Of a stretch of 64,000 bases of DNA, positions 22,579 through 35,037 are shown piece by piece. Position numbers and translations under genes: made by a program. This stretch comes from Enoplolaimus lenunculus (taxonomy: Eukaryota > Nematoda > Enoplea > Enoplida > Thoracostomopsidae). Within the stretch, counting starts at the first letter, position 1. Every line of letters begins with the position of its first letter. The notes beneath the pieces are model-generated. The model was given only the letters and a program-made list of their open reading frames with translations. It had not been told where the DNA came from and did not search any database. The DNA lies in assembly GCA_030248215.1 (NCBI GenBank), contig JASANG010000133.1:1-64000 (forward strand), in the 5' to 3' direction.

Positions 22579-23699
22579 TAAGAGTGCAGCACAGGCACTG
22601 CTGACTGACAACTACATTTTCTACGGTTTGACAGGAAAAATCACAAGGATAAAGGTTTTCTGTTGGAAAATGAGAAATTGAAAAATTCAACAGGCTAAGA
22701 CTGCCCTGATTTAGTAGGAAAAATCCAAAGCATAGGTTTGGTTTGGTGCTGTTTATTTCGAAATAGCGCCTTTCTGTCCCTCAAACGTTGGTAATTCCTA
22801 GTATAACAGCAAAACATAAATTTGGCAGTCACAATGTAGGAGAACAGGTTCTGCCACAATAAAAGCCTCTGTAGTAGATAATATTTTAATTGTATGCCAA
22901 TCGGTACGTTACATTAAAGCATTTCACTGCGTAATTTTAAGAAAATGATTTTTTAAATTAAGCTAAGTTCTTTAACCACATATTATTAAGATTTGACCAA
23001 TTTTGCACATGCAGCAACTTTTAAGGCAAGAACTTGCAATTACAACGCACAAGTGCAACTTTTGTTAAGACAAGTTGACAAAAGCCAGAAAAAGACATTC
23101 TTGCTAGACGGCTTGAACTCGAAATGTTAAACATTTGGGAGTTTTCTTGCAGTTTAATGTTTGCTTCAATTCGTCAACTTTCCTAGTATAATTTAGATGC
23201 TTGCTTTGATCAACAAACATTTATTACAAATTTAAAACAACATCCAATAATGATAACCGACTCTTTTTCTTTAAATGGATGTTTTTAAAATTTAAAAATC
23301 AAACTGATTCTTTGCTTGTCGAATTGGCAAAGCTGATAAGTTTTCAAAATCATTTTGTACTTAACTACATTTTTTATGAAAATTTTAAAAAAAGCAAGTT
23401 TTCGTTTTAAATTTTAACAGAATTATAATAAAAAATATTCAAAGATCAAACATTTGGTCAAAGTCTTTATAGCCTCTGTCCCGGAAATATTTTGATACAC
23501 AAAAACAACTCAATCACATAGAAACAACATTGTCATATATCGGACCGACATGATAAATTGGGTTCATTAACTAGTAATTTGGTTCGATGAATGCGCCTTT
23601 TTTGTACTAATTACTTTTGCTGTTTGACCTAAATATAAATTAGCCAAAACAGCTCAAAGAATGCTACTAGCTTATTAGCATTGCAATGGACGCATAAAT
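22579..23699. other. AT-rich non-coding stretch
   Basis: No gene, RNA or recognisable repeat seen. Confidence 0.5.
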
Positions 23700-23945
23700 G
23701 TAGTTGACAGTATATTATAACAACAATTGCTCAAATCAAGTGTACCTACGTCGAACCAGAAACGTAGTTGACAGTATTTTATAACAACAATTGCTCAAAT
23801 CAAGTGTACCTAGGTCGAACCAGAAACGTAGTTGACAGTATTTTATAACAACAATTGCTCAAATCAAGTGTACCTAGGTCGAACCAGAAACGTGGTTGAA
23901 AGTGTTTTATAACAACAATTGTTCCAATCAAGCGCACCTAGGTCT
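23700..23945. repeat. four-copy 64-bp tandem repeat
   Basis: Unit begins GTAGTTGACAGTATTTTATA and ends GTCGAACCAGAAAC; starts at 23700, 23764, 23828 and 23892 are exactly 64 bp apart. The first three copies are almost identical and the fourth is diverged, as expected when the array grows at one side. Confidence 0.92.
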
Positions 23946-23948
23946 AGT

Positions 23949-24145
23949 GGGTCATGTTACTTTGAGGAGCGAACCATTTTTTGTGGGACTATAATTGAAT
24001 AAGCTTAAGCTTTAGACAATTTTTGCTCAGGCTAAACTTAAAATTAAGCTTAAGCTTATCATTATAGGTTTCTCTTTACGCTCAAATTTTGGTTTAGGCT
24101 TACGAATACTCATATACTACTGTTGTTCTGAAAGTAGCACTGGCC
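23949..24145. mobile_element. inverted-repeat element, family A, degenerate
   Basis: GGGTCATGTTACTTTGAGGA at the left and TGAAAGTAGCACTGGCC at the right, with TTAGGC/GCTTAA-like core units. Older than the 13.14 and 60.79 kb copies judging by its drift. Confidence 0.65.
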
Positions 24146-24688
24146 AGTTCAGCTACGAACGAATTCAGGTCACTCGAAATAACTCTCGCAGTATATATTT
24201 ATCACAGTGGCGTCCAATGCAAGTAAGACATCAATTCGTGGTATGCTAAAATAGATTTCGGCAAGAACAAGATTGTCAATTTAAAAACAGTTACATTATA
24301 GGAGTCCTTACTTATTACGCATATATATACTTGTTTTCTTATCACTTCAGTGAATTTTAATGTTAAAATGGTGAGCTCCCTACAATTTGTTTACCTCAGA
24401 AAACTGGCACACATACATAGCATACAGTAAAACTTGCGTTTAAAACCTTTGGTCAGCCCGCCCCGCGTTAGAAATTTCTGGATCCGTCGCTGCCTAAGGT
24501 ACCCAATGTGTTTACATGACAAAGTTTAACATCTCACGCCGATGCGTTTTTAACACTTTAACAACGACCCTATTAAACTATTGTATGTTTTTGTAACGCT
24601 GCGTTCAGTTGCAATATTCGTTTGGCCCATGTTGCTGTTAAGGGCATCCAGTTTTCCGTAGGTACTATAAAACAGAGGTGGCTAAAAT

Positions 24689-25062
24689 CACGGATGGGAG
24701 TCTCGGTATCAGTCTCAGCAAGTCTCTGTATTTGGCAGCTCTAAGTTTCTTGAATCTTGGTGGTTTGGAACCGACACTAGAAGTGGATGATTCAGCAAAT
24801 GCTGGTAGACCTATAAAAAGCAAAAGTTAATATTGTTGAAGCAAGTAATGCCTTATAAATAAAATTTCGCTATGAATCTACGAATTTTTATGGTTGCGCA
24901 ATAATTATTAACAAATATTCTGAAAACACACAAAAACAATGAAAAACAGTAAAACAGTAAAAACTACGAAAAAAGCATTAGAAAAAATTTATTTTGAGGA
25001 TTAGTTTACCTAGACCGAGACTTTTCATGGCCGATCGCCGCCTAAGTATGCCACGCTCGGAT
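24689..25062. mobile_element. inverted-repeat element, family D, degenerate
   Basis: Begins GGATGGGAGTCTCGGTATCA and ends in AGACCGAGACTTTTCATGG; the middle matches the AAR2-intron copy at 32469-33235 (GGTGGTTTGGAACCGA, AAATTTCGCTATGAATCT). About half the length of that copy. Confidence 0.65.
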
Positions 25063-25576
25063 TAAGACTACTGTCTTTGCTTAGGCTTTGGCTTAGTTAT
25101 AGACCCATTTTTACGCTCAAGTTTAGGTTTAGCCTTAGGAATAGAAATAAGCTAAGATGTAATTTCTATGATGTTTTTAAAAATAATATCCAGCAGGTTA
25201 AAATACCGGAGGCGGTTGTCGATTTTGGCCGATGCCAAATATCCGGTCGCACCCTGCTGCACACACACCCACAATATATATATCAGATATATAAATAGTT
25301 ATTAATGTTTAAATTGTTAATATGAACGATATATGCATGATCTTTGAAGTCCTACTTCTCGACCTTTTTCATGTATATGCTTCGACTATTGAAAATAACT
25401 GCCTCAACGGCACAAAAGGTACATAAGCGATAACGTTCAAAAAACGAAACATTTTGCTACCGAAACTATTGAAAAACATGTATGCTAAGAATTCAATCAT
25501 GGACGCAAGCCTATGCTATGCTAGAGGTAGCGAACCAATCTCCACAAATATTCCAATAATTAATGCACTGAAACCT
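25063..25576. other. non-coding stretch with repeat E piece
   Basis: Short TTAGGC-like units near 25078-25145 and a repeat E fragment near 25195-25255 (ACCGGAGGCGGTTGTCG). No gene seen. Confidence 0.4.
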
Positions 25577-25732
25577 GGGCAATGTAACGAACAGGGGCGG
25601 AAGAGTATTATAAGCATATTCCCATGCCTAAGCCTAAGATAAAGCCTAAGCCTAAGCCAAACAAAAAATAGTCTACAGCTTAGCTTTCTAGTGCCACAGA
25701 AAAACGTTCCGCCCTTGATCTTTACATGGGCT
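25577..25732. mobile_element. small inverted-repeat element, family B
   Basis: Left end GGGCAATGTAACGAACAGGG, right end GATCTTTACATGGGC, with a GCCTAA-rich core (CCTAAGCCTAAGCC). MITE-like; same family as 15.36 and 59.96 kb. Confidence 0.75.
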
Positions 25733-26639
25733 GAAACCTGAAACATAATAGAGACTACATCGTATTGCAATGATTTTTAGCCACCGTGGTAGTTTTAGCA
25801 CCATAGAGATAATAATTTAATTGATTTTGTCCCAGTTTCAAAGTGAGGTGTGTGAAACCAGACTAAATATTTCTTTGTGTTTGAAACCAAACTGTTAATC
25901 TGTTGGTTAGAAGAATATTAACACAATTTTACTTCCATAGATCTATACTTTTATTTAAGTTTGCACAATTTGAAGTTAATACAAACATTTAAAATGATTT
26001 TTGGAACAATGTATACCATTTAAGCTAAGCAACAACAGAATTCGTAACTCTTAATACCTTGCACATTTCAGTTGAAGGCATACGCTTAAACTTAAGTTCA
26101 GGCATGGCTTCGCCAAAGGCTGAAGGTTAACGCTTTGGCAACGCTAATCCTTGTCATATATACCTATTAAAAGCATAAATGCTGGCGGTAGCGTACAGTG
26201 CATTAGAGCCGAGATGTTAATGCTAAAAGAACGGAAACCCAAACACAATAAATACTAATATATGCCATATGGATTATGAAGGTCATCATATACCATTTTT
26301 CCATACAAAATATTTTCTGACGCCTAAGTAGTCGGATTTGAATACACCGCAATTTCTGCTTTAGGTTGCTACAAACAAAATAAACTGTGTTAAAATTTCA
26401 AGACTCTTAGATTATCTTAAATTTTCAAGACATAAATGCCTTGTATTTCAGGCATTAATAGCCTTAAACAGTTCAGAAATTCGTTTCTGAAATGGTTAAA
26501 ACATAAATGTCTTATATTTAAGAAAGTGCCGGAAATCAATAAATTTTACCTGAGCTGCTATTGAATTTGCTAATTTTAAAATTTGGAATTGAGCTTCTTT
26601 TTTGAAAACTCTCGGCAACTATAAAGCTTTTAAAATTTC
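25733..26639. other. AT-rich non-coding stretch
   Basis: No gene or clear repeat seen. Confidence 0.5.
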
Positions 26640-26966
26640 ACCCAACCTACGGTAGTAACCAGAATAAAAGTCGGTATTGCAACTATCCGTTGAATTAATC
26701 GTTTTTTGCCTTGCATCAGAAGCATGAGCGATAATCCAAGGTACTTTGGAATGTTACTTTCAAAACTTACGTAACTCTTTAAATTCGAACTAAACTTTAT
26801 TCGGCATAGAGTCATTTATGCACTACAATTAGGGATAATTGACATTTATATATGCACTCTAAATAGGGTTTAGGGACATTATCCGCTTACGGACTCTTAT
26901 TAGGGATACAGACACCTATTGATTGGGACTCAAAACTGGTACCCCTATTATTCGGGTAACTACAGT
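26640..26966. mobile_element. inverted-repeat element, family C, partial
   Basis: The right part (GGACTCTTATTAGGGATACA ... TATTATTCGGGTAACTACAG) matches the 22.12 kb copy; the left terminus is lost. Non-coding. Confidence 0.65.
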
Positions 26967-27106
26967 ACACTAACAGTCACCGAAAGGTACTTTTATAAAA
27001 CCACGAAAAATTTCACTGCGAAAATTACCGGAAACTCTGGCGAAAATCACTCTGGAGATTGAGGTCGGTCATTTGCTAAAGCCACAGGAAGGCATCTGGT
27101 TATATA

Positions 27107-27490
27107 CTGTAGTGACCCCAATAAGAGAAGGGGGGCTAACATTTATTTCGCCTCCCCAGGGGGTACCCCTGCTATTTGGTTACGCACTGTTATTAATTTT
27201 TAATCCACTCACCGTCATCCTTCGTTGCTGAATTATATCCGGTATTGCAACCATCCGATGAATTATGTTTATGTCTTGTATTAAAACGTTGAGTGATAAT
27301 GCAATGTTATACTTTAAAATACTTTCAAAACTAAGTATGCTTAATAGAGTTGCGAACCTAGCTGTATTTGGTACTGGAGTCATTTATTTACAATTTGGGA
27401 TTGACATTTATGGACTGTTTAAGTAGGAAGTTGGGACTCGAAACGGGGACTCCATCTTCTTTTACCCCGTCTTATTCGAGTCACTACATT
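27107..27490. mobile_element. inverted-repeat element, family C
   Basis: Left end CTGTAGTGACCCCAATAAGA, right end GTCTTATTCGAGTCACTACA. Internal blocks (CCTTCGTTGCTGAATTATAT, GGAGTCATTTATTTACAAT) match the 22.12 kb copy. Non-coding, about 384 bp. Confidence 0.78.
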
Positions 27491-29979
27491 ACTCTAACAA
27501 CTAGGGCGCAACCGATGGTGAAAATACCGGAACCGCAAATCAACAAATCTTGTTGAAGCCGAATATGAGGCGAAAATAGGTAAATGATCTTCTATTTGCT
27601 AAGTTTAGTATCTGTACACGTGTTTTTAAAACGTTTGGTTTTCCATTATTTTTGCAAATTCCTGCAATTTTTTCTGCAAACTGTACCAAAAGATGAAACG
27701 GAACTCACAAAACAATTAATTTCGTAAAACTATGCAGTGTTTACTACCGAAATAGCGCAATCTCGTGAAAAAATTCTACTACAACAAGAGGTCAGTTTTC
27801 TGGTAGTCGGAGACAGATATTCGGTTGTATATATCCTGCTAACAATATACAATCATGACCTGGATTTTAGCATATATAATTTCGACCATTTACTACACGA
27901 ATATTTTCCATTTCTGCTGCAAAAATCATAGAAAAACACGCATAGTTGCCCACACAAACCCAACGGCAAATTAAACATTTAATTATATTTGCGTTTACAC
28001 AGATATAATAAAATAGAACACAATAACTATATCAGTTAAAAATAAAGTTACCGGTGTTGAGGGCTGGCAAAAGTCATACTTAGTTATGAATTGGTCGGAA
28101 ATTTCCTAGACAATTTATATTACATGTATCTTAGGTTTTATAGGAATAAACTTATCTGGAACGTCGGTGTAAAATCACTTCACAACGGTTCGTTCAATGC
28201 AATCTGTGGCCTTGTCTTCGTCATAAGTACTTCAACAACAGTAATTATACAAAGCAGTAAAAGAACGTCGATCATGCATACATTTTGCATTTTTTGAGCT
28301 TCCGAACGTCAATTTTTGTTTAAGCACTTGTTTTAACTAGTTGCTCTGAACAACGTAGCCTGACCCACAAGCTGACTGTTATGAGAGTAAATATGCAACT
28401 GCCTCAATAGTTCGGGTATTCGGTTTATAAGGTTGCTACTGACTAATAGATACCAGCGTTAGCCACCTGAAATTTGATTTGGTTTGTCTCCGTCTGATTT
28501 AAATAACTGCAACTGAGATTGTATTAAATGTTAAATGTCACCATTCCCTCGAGCTATATATACTTGAGACGTTTTACGTTCCAAAGACAAAGAACCACAT
28601 TTTAACTGTTATAATCGTACAAACATCAGCCCTTGTTACTTTCAGTGGTGCCCCGCTTTTAACGGCAGATTAAGAAATTTCTGACGGCAGGGCATGCTGG
28701 CGAATGTTACGAAACGCAAATTTTAACCAAGAAATATTCTGAGGAGGAAAATTGTAAGATAGGGGGGACCTTACCATTTAATCACAAAAAAAATCTGACA
28801 GGGGCGGATGCCCCCCGTCATCCCTCTGAATCCGTTAGTTTCGTCTTTTTCACTAGACCATATTAGAATAGGCTTAAGTTTAGACTAATTTTTTCGGTTG
28901 GGCTTAGGCTTAAGCTTTGTTTTAGACCTGTGTACGCTAGGCTTAAAGTTAGGAATGCTTTTTTTGTTAAATCGCTAAAAGTAATATTTCAGGACCGCTC
29001 TAGTCTTAATATATAGAAATAAAAATATGCCGATTTCGCCCATCATAAACCTCCCCTGATGATTTCAATTATATACTTTCACTTTTCCTGATCGTATATG
29101 GACTACTGTGGAAAAAATGTAATTTTAAAAGCTCAGATATCTATAATTTTTTCATGTGTATATACTGCTGTGCAAACACGAAGTGCTGCGTTAAATTTTG
29201 ACATTTTTTGCGTGAAATGATCGGTTTAGCGCACCTAATTTACTATAAAATTTTGGATTACTTTTTATTAAAGAAATGTTTTCATCAATACCATACTGAA
29301 TTATAAACTTTTTTGACTGTAACAATGATCGAAAAAAGGACCAAAGTTAAACAGCTCTAAATTTTGCAAACAATACAGCAAATACGCCTCGCAAAAATTA
29401 TAAGAATTTATTTCACTTTCTGACTCAGATTTGAATGTAGAATTTCTTTTCGTCAGGTCCGGCAACTTTACCGGTGAAACAACGCAAATTATTAAAAAAT
29501 TTTTACACAATAGCATTTCCAGCTATCCGGATACACATTTTTTCAGATACATATCCATATATTTTCCATCTCCGCATATCCGGTGCCCGTCTATAATAAC
29601 AGGTCCCTATCAAAGCCAAACGCCTTACATCTATGATTACGCTTAGACCTACATTCATGATTAGTTCTTGGACCCTGTTCCATACATGAGCCCAGGAGAC
29701 GGTACCCATGACTCCTAGTGAAGTCTGTCAAATTTATCAGCATTCCTATGCTTTTGTGTTAGCCGTCCAGACTGTATTTTGATAAACTGTGTAGCAATCA
29801 CACATTTTGTTAGCTGTGGGTAACAAAGAACCACCAATAAAAATTTGGTTAGATACAGCAGACTCGGACCTAAAGTTTCCCATAGGAGAAACTGGTCCAA
29901 CTGTTTCCGCACGGAGCACATGCCCGCCCAATTGCAAAGTCCGTCACAACGTTACTGAGTATATACTAGGTAACCAGTG
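27491..29979. other. non-coding stretch 3' of AAR2
   Basis: Contains repeat E fragments near 27735-27835 and a TTAGGC-like degenerate element near 28842-28990. Minus-strand frames between 29503 and 29937, just past the AAR2 stop, have fairly even codon use but no recognised family and no exon borders I trust; some may be 3' untranslated sequence. Confidence 0.4.
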
Positions 29980-32900
29980 CTAGCTATATCCCTTTTCGTC
30001 GATATCAACCACAGCTGGCCTATATTCTTCTGGTTCACTACTGAAATCCCATTTAAATTTCTTTTCCAAGTATACCTTGAACTTCTGAGCCTTTTGACGA
30101 AGCGAATCGCTCACTCCATCGGTGTTCGCAATTAGGCTGAAAAAATTCGACAGAATAACAACTAGAAAGTTATTTTTTGTCACAATGTCGACAAAGAAAT
30201 CATTAGGAATTTCTTTGAGCTGATAGTATAAAACGTTAATCAGTTTCTCATAGAAATCTGGGCGCTCCATGAGCGCTTTCTCACAAGAACACACAACTGC
30301 AATCAGGTGTTTCCATTGTTCAAACGAATGATATACCTGAAAAAAACAGAATAAAGAATGATTGGCGGCCGCAGTATGTGCTCTAAAAATCTCCATAGCA
30401 CCAACAATCTGTTGATGATTTGATTTCCAACTTTACGAAAACCAATGCAAAAGCCTAGAATTTAAAAATGTTTTACGGAGAAAAGTTTTCACTTATATAA
30501 ATTTTCATAAGCGAGTTATAGGTCGCTTTTGTTAAGCTCCTACAAAGATTTTGTCCGTTTTGAAGCAGTATGGAACCAACTGTAGTTGCAATATACTGAG
30601 GCGTTTTGCAAATAAAAACACGTGCAAAATGTACGACAGCATAGACACAATCATGGTGTACAGCAAAATTAGCAAACTCCAGTCAATAAGCCTTTTCAGA
30701 GTTATGCAACAAAATAAAACCACCGCGACTCGTGCACATGAATTATGCATTTCAGAAAATCTAAATTTTCCTAAAGAATGCACACCCAAATTACAACAAC
30801 TCTAGCCATTTTTGTTGGAACAAAATTAAAAACAAAACCCAGGCCAAATATTAAAAATAACATAATAATATAAGAATATACCTGTCCGATGACAAAGCAT
30901 ATAAAAGCGAATTGCATTTCACCAAGTATTGCCGTTTCAGACCCCGCAGACTCTACTAATGCTTCCATTTGATGAGTCGAATCCATTCCTGCGGTAGTTC
31001 GCTCTGTTGCTGTACTGGCTGACGTCAACCCCCGGCCAGGAATCGAAGTAAATCGAATTTCTGTACCAGGGCGTGGAAACATAATAGGCAGCCCTATAAC
31101 AGCATTATCGCATTTGTATAATTTTTGAAAATGAACGCAACAGTGGTACATATAATTGATATATTCCTACTAAGTATGCAGGCGGTCATAACACAGCATT
31201 ACAGCATATCAATTAAATTCTGGACAGATGTAATAGTAGTTACTTAACTCAAGCGGGTTAGCACTAAAATCAGTCAACATACATTGCAACCAAAATGATA
31301 ATAAACATATCGTTTTTAGTTTTTCACAATCTATGCCAAACTAAAATTATGCCAGTACTATTATGTATAACAAAAAGCCGTATTGCCCGGTATTACCTTG
31401 CTTATCAGAATATCTAGTTCGTGATGGCCGGTCTTTATCCACAACATTGCAAAAGTTACTATCGGTTGACTCTTTCGCAATCAGATCACCTAAACACAAT
31501 CAGCAACACCGTTAGAACTACAAACAGGCAGTAGATCTGCCATAAAGACTTGCTAGTCAGCTAGATTACAGTTGCAAAAACATGAATAAACCTAAGTAAG
31601 TAGCTATATTTGTACTCGCAGACTACGCTTCTCGCAAACTACATACAACTTTACTCAGTGTTAGTTTTAGTTAAGTTGAGAACTCTGCAATAGAAAACTG
31701 TCATATGCTTACACTGAGCAGTGATTCTGCCACCATTGCCAGTAGGCTCAAGCTTGCCAATAAGATCAGCGCTAAGGTGTCCAGCAAGTGAAAACCAGTT
31801 GCGAAACGTTTCATACGGATACGGTGCAAGCTCTGAATCTACAGCTTCCAAGTTGGCTCGAATACGGTCACAATCTTCATCACTGACAGCACCATCTAGT
31901 ACATCTATAAATAGGTCACGAAACACCATTTTTATCGGGATGAATTTCAAATAAAAAACTGTCCTGTAATTGACAGTATAAAACAAAATTTCATACTTTA
32001 CTAGCAATCTGATGTTGTCAATTTTATACAACCAGATATTCAATATCACACCAACTTCCACTTACAATTTTTTAAACATTACCAAGTCTGCAACTCGCAA
32101 AATACAACCACATGGAATTAAATCGTGCTGGTAAATCTATGCAGGCTCACACAGACCCTGCGCCTCTAACAGGAATCAAAACCAAAACGTCTATCAAAAT
32201 TTCGTATATAAACAAATTGCGTCAAGTCAGAAACTTCTGGCACGGCCACTGTTTAACGGATGTGATACTGGAACTAAAACATCCTAGCTATCATTGTGTT
32301 GCATACCTTCATTCCGACCATCCCAGCGTCGCACAACGATTTCTTTCGCTTTAAAATCAAAAAATAAACCAATTCTAGGTGGAACATCGGCTGTACAATT
32401 GTTGACAGAACTACAAAAAATCACTTATAAAACAAAACCATACAAAAAATCACTTATAAAACAAAACCAGGGATGGGAGTCTCGGTCTCGGTCAGGCAAG
32501 TCTCGGGATTTGGCAGGTCTCGGCCTCGGTCTCGGTTTTTTGAGTCACGGTGGTTTGGAACCGAGACAGGAAGTCGAGAATTCAACAAATGCTGGTGAAC
32601 CTATACAAAGTCGAAGTTCATCGCAGTTAACCGTTAGCTATGCCAACTGCCAATAGTCAACACTAGTTTAAAAGTTTGTAGCAGTCATAGTGACGAATTG
32701 ATATGATAATTTAGTGTTGTTTCCACAAGACCGACTGATGTAGCGATGTTTGGGCTCGGGAATTGTGAGCAAATTATATTATAATAGTATTATTTAGGAT
32801 TTTGCTGTTGCTCGTGCATTTTGTGCTAACACACTCGATTCATGCAGTTTTATGCTTTTGCGACTATCAAATCTTTTTAAAATTCATTCTATCATAACAG

Positions 32901-34360
32901 AACAGCAACCAGCACTACAATCATATATTGAAATTCAGGAACCCTGGTGCATACTTGAATTTCAGTATGGCTGTATTGATGAATAAGTGATGTCTGCTGA
33001 ATAAAATTTCGCTGTGAATCTGTCGATTTTCATGGTTACGCAATATTTACGAGCAAATAGATTTTAAGAAAATCACAAAAACAACTTTGAAAACCGCAAA
33101 AAACCTTCAAAAAATAATTAAACTAATTTACTTTAAAAATTCAAATTTTTTTCGGTAATGATAAGAAATTGACCGCAACCGAGACTTTTCTTGACCGGTC
33201 TCGGTCTCGGTTTTTTACCGAGACCGCCCATCTCTGAACAAAACGCCAAAATTCGAAACAAAAATGTAACAAACACTTATAATATATCCACAGATGAAAG
33301 CAAGACTCAAACTATAATTGCTAAGATTTTCACATTCATTTTATTACTTCAAAAGACGCAAATACATACAGCTGGCATTGTTCTAATCACTGAAAGTAAT
33401 CATAAGCATCGCTCGTTACTGCTGAAAAATTCTCAAACATAACACAGGTCTTATACAAAGTATTCAACTAAACTTCAACATGCAAACATACTAACCTGTA
33501 ATATACAAAGTGTACGCCAGGCGGAATCATCTTAATTCCTTTAAATTTCGGTCCAGTGCGCCATGCTGAACAATCAATACCAAATTGAGAACCTAAATAA
33601 ATGTGAAGTTGGAATTTAATATTAAAACTTTGCAGCTTCTGACGAAATTCAGACAGTAAAACGCGCGATAGCATTCTAAATCGGTGGGAAAACCATTAAC
33701 TTATGCCAGATCTAGAATATAATATGTATACACAATTGCCTGTCTCTATAATGCTGACGTTGGGTCACCTCAAAAACATAAGTTTAAAAGATGTTACTGA
33801 AAACGGAAAATGTAGAAAGGTCCGATTGAATGTTAAATAATTTTACGTGCCAAAAACTGAAAAAAAGAGTTTAATCAACGCCTCCAGTTAAAATACCGCA
33901 GTACACAATCCGTAGTATAACAAAACGAAGAAATAAAGTTAAATCCTATTCATATTTTTAATGTTTCGCAACAAGAACTCTCGCAGCTGCAATTTGCACG
34001 GACGAGTTTTTGCACTTAGAACCCGAACGTGCAAGGTTTTACAGCAAACACTCAGTTGATGTTTCTCGCTGTAAAACTTCTATATGTCGAAATCACAGCT
34101 CAGGTGCAAATTGCTACTGCAAGTTCTCATTCCAACACTTGCATGCGCAAGTTGTCGCTCTAAGTTTCAACCGTGAAACTTGCACGTGAAAATACAACTT
34201 TAATCTGAAACGAATATCAAATTAGCTCCTCGTGTAGATACATTAATAAATTACCTTGAGGCATGTCAAGCAATACAAACGTAGCACCATTGTGAAACAA
34301 TTGTCGAGCTAATTCTGGATCCATTTCAGTTGCAGTACTTGTACTCTGAAGACTAGACAT
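29980..34360 (-). CDS. AAR2: AAR2 splicing factor homologue, complete
   Basis: AAR2 binds PRP8 in the cytoplasm and nucleus during U5 snRNP maturation. Seven exons: 34360-34255, 33592-33496, 32410-32307, 31904-31713, 31489-31397, 31093-30882, 30336-29980. All phases fit and give 386 residues; human AAR2 is about 384. Family landmarks in order: MDPELARQLFHNGATFVLLD, QFGIDCSAW, GPKFKGIKMIPPGVHF, PRIGLFFDF with VVRRWD, LAPYPYETFRNW, PRPGTEIRF, GEMQFAFICFVIGQ, EIPNDFFVDIV and KFKWDFSSEPEEYRPAVV. The ATG at 34360 was chosen because it precedes MDPEL by 12 residues, as in relatives, where a few residues precede it. Introns are 197-1086 bp; the one at 32411-33495 carries a family D element. An acceptor-like CTATCAG lies just upstream of the ATG. 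Confidence 0.96.
32469..33235. mobile_element. inverted-repeat element, family D, in an AAR2 intron
   Basis: Left end AGGGATGGGAGTCTCGGTCT, right end ACCGAGACCGCCCATCTCT, both continuing in CTCGGTCTCGG repeats. The 767-bp element has no coding capacity and lies in the second AAR2 intron, about 60 bp from the exon 3 acceptor. Shorter copies lie at 38.77 and 24.69 kb. Confidence 0.85.
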
Positions 34361-34605
34361 TTCTGCCTGACTGATAGTGATGGTACGGTTAGGCGACGAT
34401 CGGGGTAAACTGATAAAGTTCAATTGAATCAGATCAAGAAAACCATTTTAATGCGACAAGGGCTGTATAACTGATGGCAGGAAAGTCGTCGATTGGCATA
34501 TATTTTCTGGCTTCACGGTACTGCTGGTGCGTACAATTTCAACGGGCAAAACTAAATAACACAGATGACTAATTTTATGCACTAACTATTGGATAAAACT
34601 GAAAA

Positions 34606-34794
34606 CTACAGCAGAGCACAAAACGGTGCAGGGTACTCTTGGGCATTACGATGATTATTTTCCAGTTCCCGAAGAAATGCATTACTTGTAGCCCAAGGAC
34701 TTGGTGGTGAAGCATACTCTACGAATGTAAGCATAGAGGGCAGATGTAGGCAGGATGCAACCGGAATTTTAAACCTCCTTGTGATATGTTGCAT
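34606..34794 (-). CDS. possible last exon of a gene upstream of AAR2
   Basis: Minus-strand frame with coding-like composition (FKIPVASCLHLPSMLTFVEY, then SPPSPWATSNAFLRELENN, ending in CALL and a stop), and an acceptor-like CACAAG at its 5' side. It ends about 245 bp before the AAR2 ATG on the same strand, a spacing compatible with a nematode operon. Family not recognised and no earlier exon identified. Confidence 0.3.
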   Translation of the reverse strand: MQHITRRFKIPVASCLHLPSMLTFVEYASPPSPWATSNAFLRELENNHRNAQEYPAPFCALL

Positions 34795-34867
34795 AAAAAT
34801 TCTGTATCATTTACCTATTAAATCACTTTCAATGAGTTACAGAACCAGAAATAATCATTAATTGGTT

Positions 34868-35037
34868 GGCCCTGTTACTTTTAGGGCCGATCCGGTTTCT
34901 GGTGGTTCTCTAACAGAGTAAGCTTACATTCTAGACATTTTTTGCTTAGGCTTTTAGGAATACGCTTTTGCAACGCTTAGACTGATACTTATGAATACGC
35001 TTAATCTACTGTTACGGCCCTAAAAGTAACACTGGCC
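34868..35037. mobile_element. inverted-repeat element, family A
   Basis: GGCCCTGTTACTTTTAGGGC at the left and GGCCCTAAAAGTAACACTGG at the right; the core has TTAGG units. About 170 bp. Confidence 0.78.
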
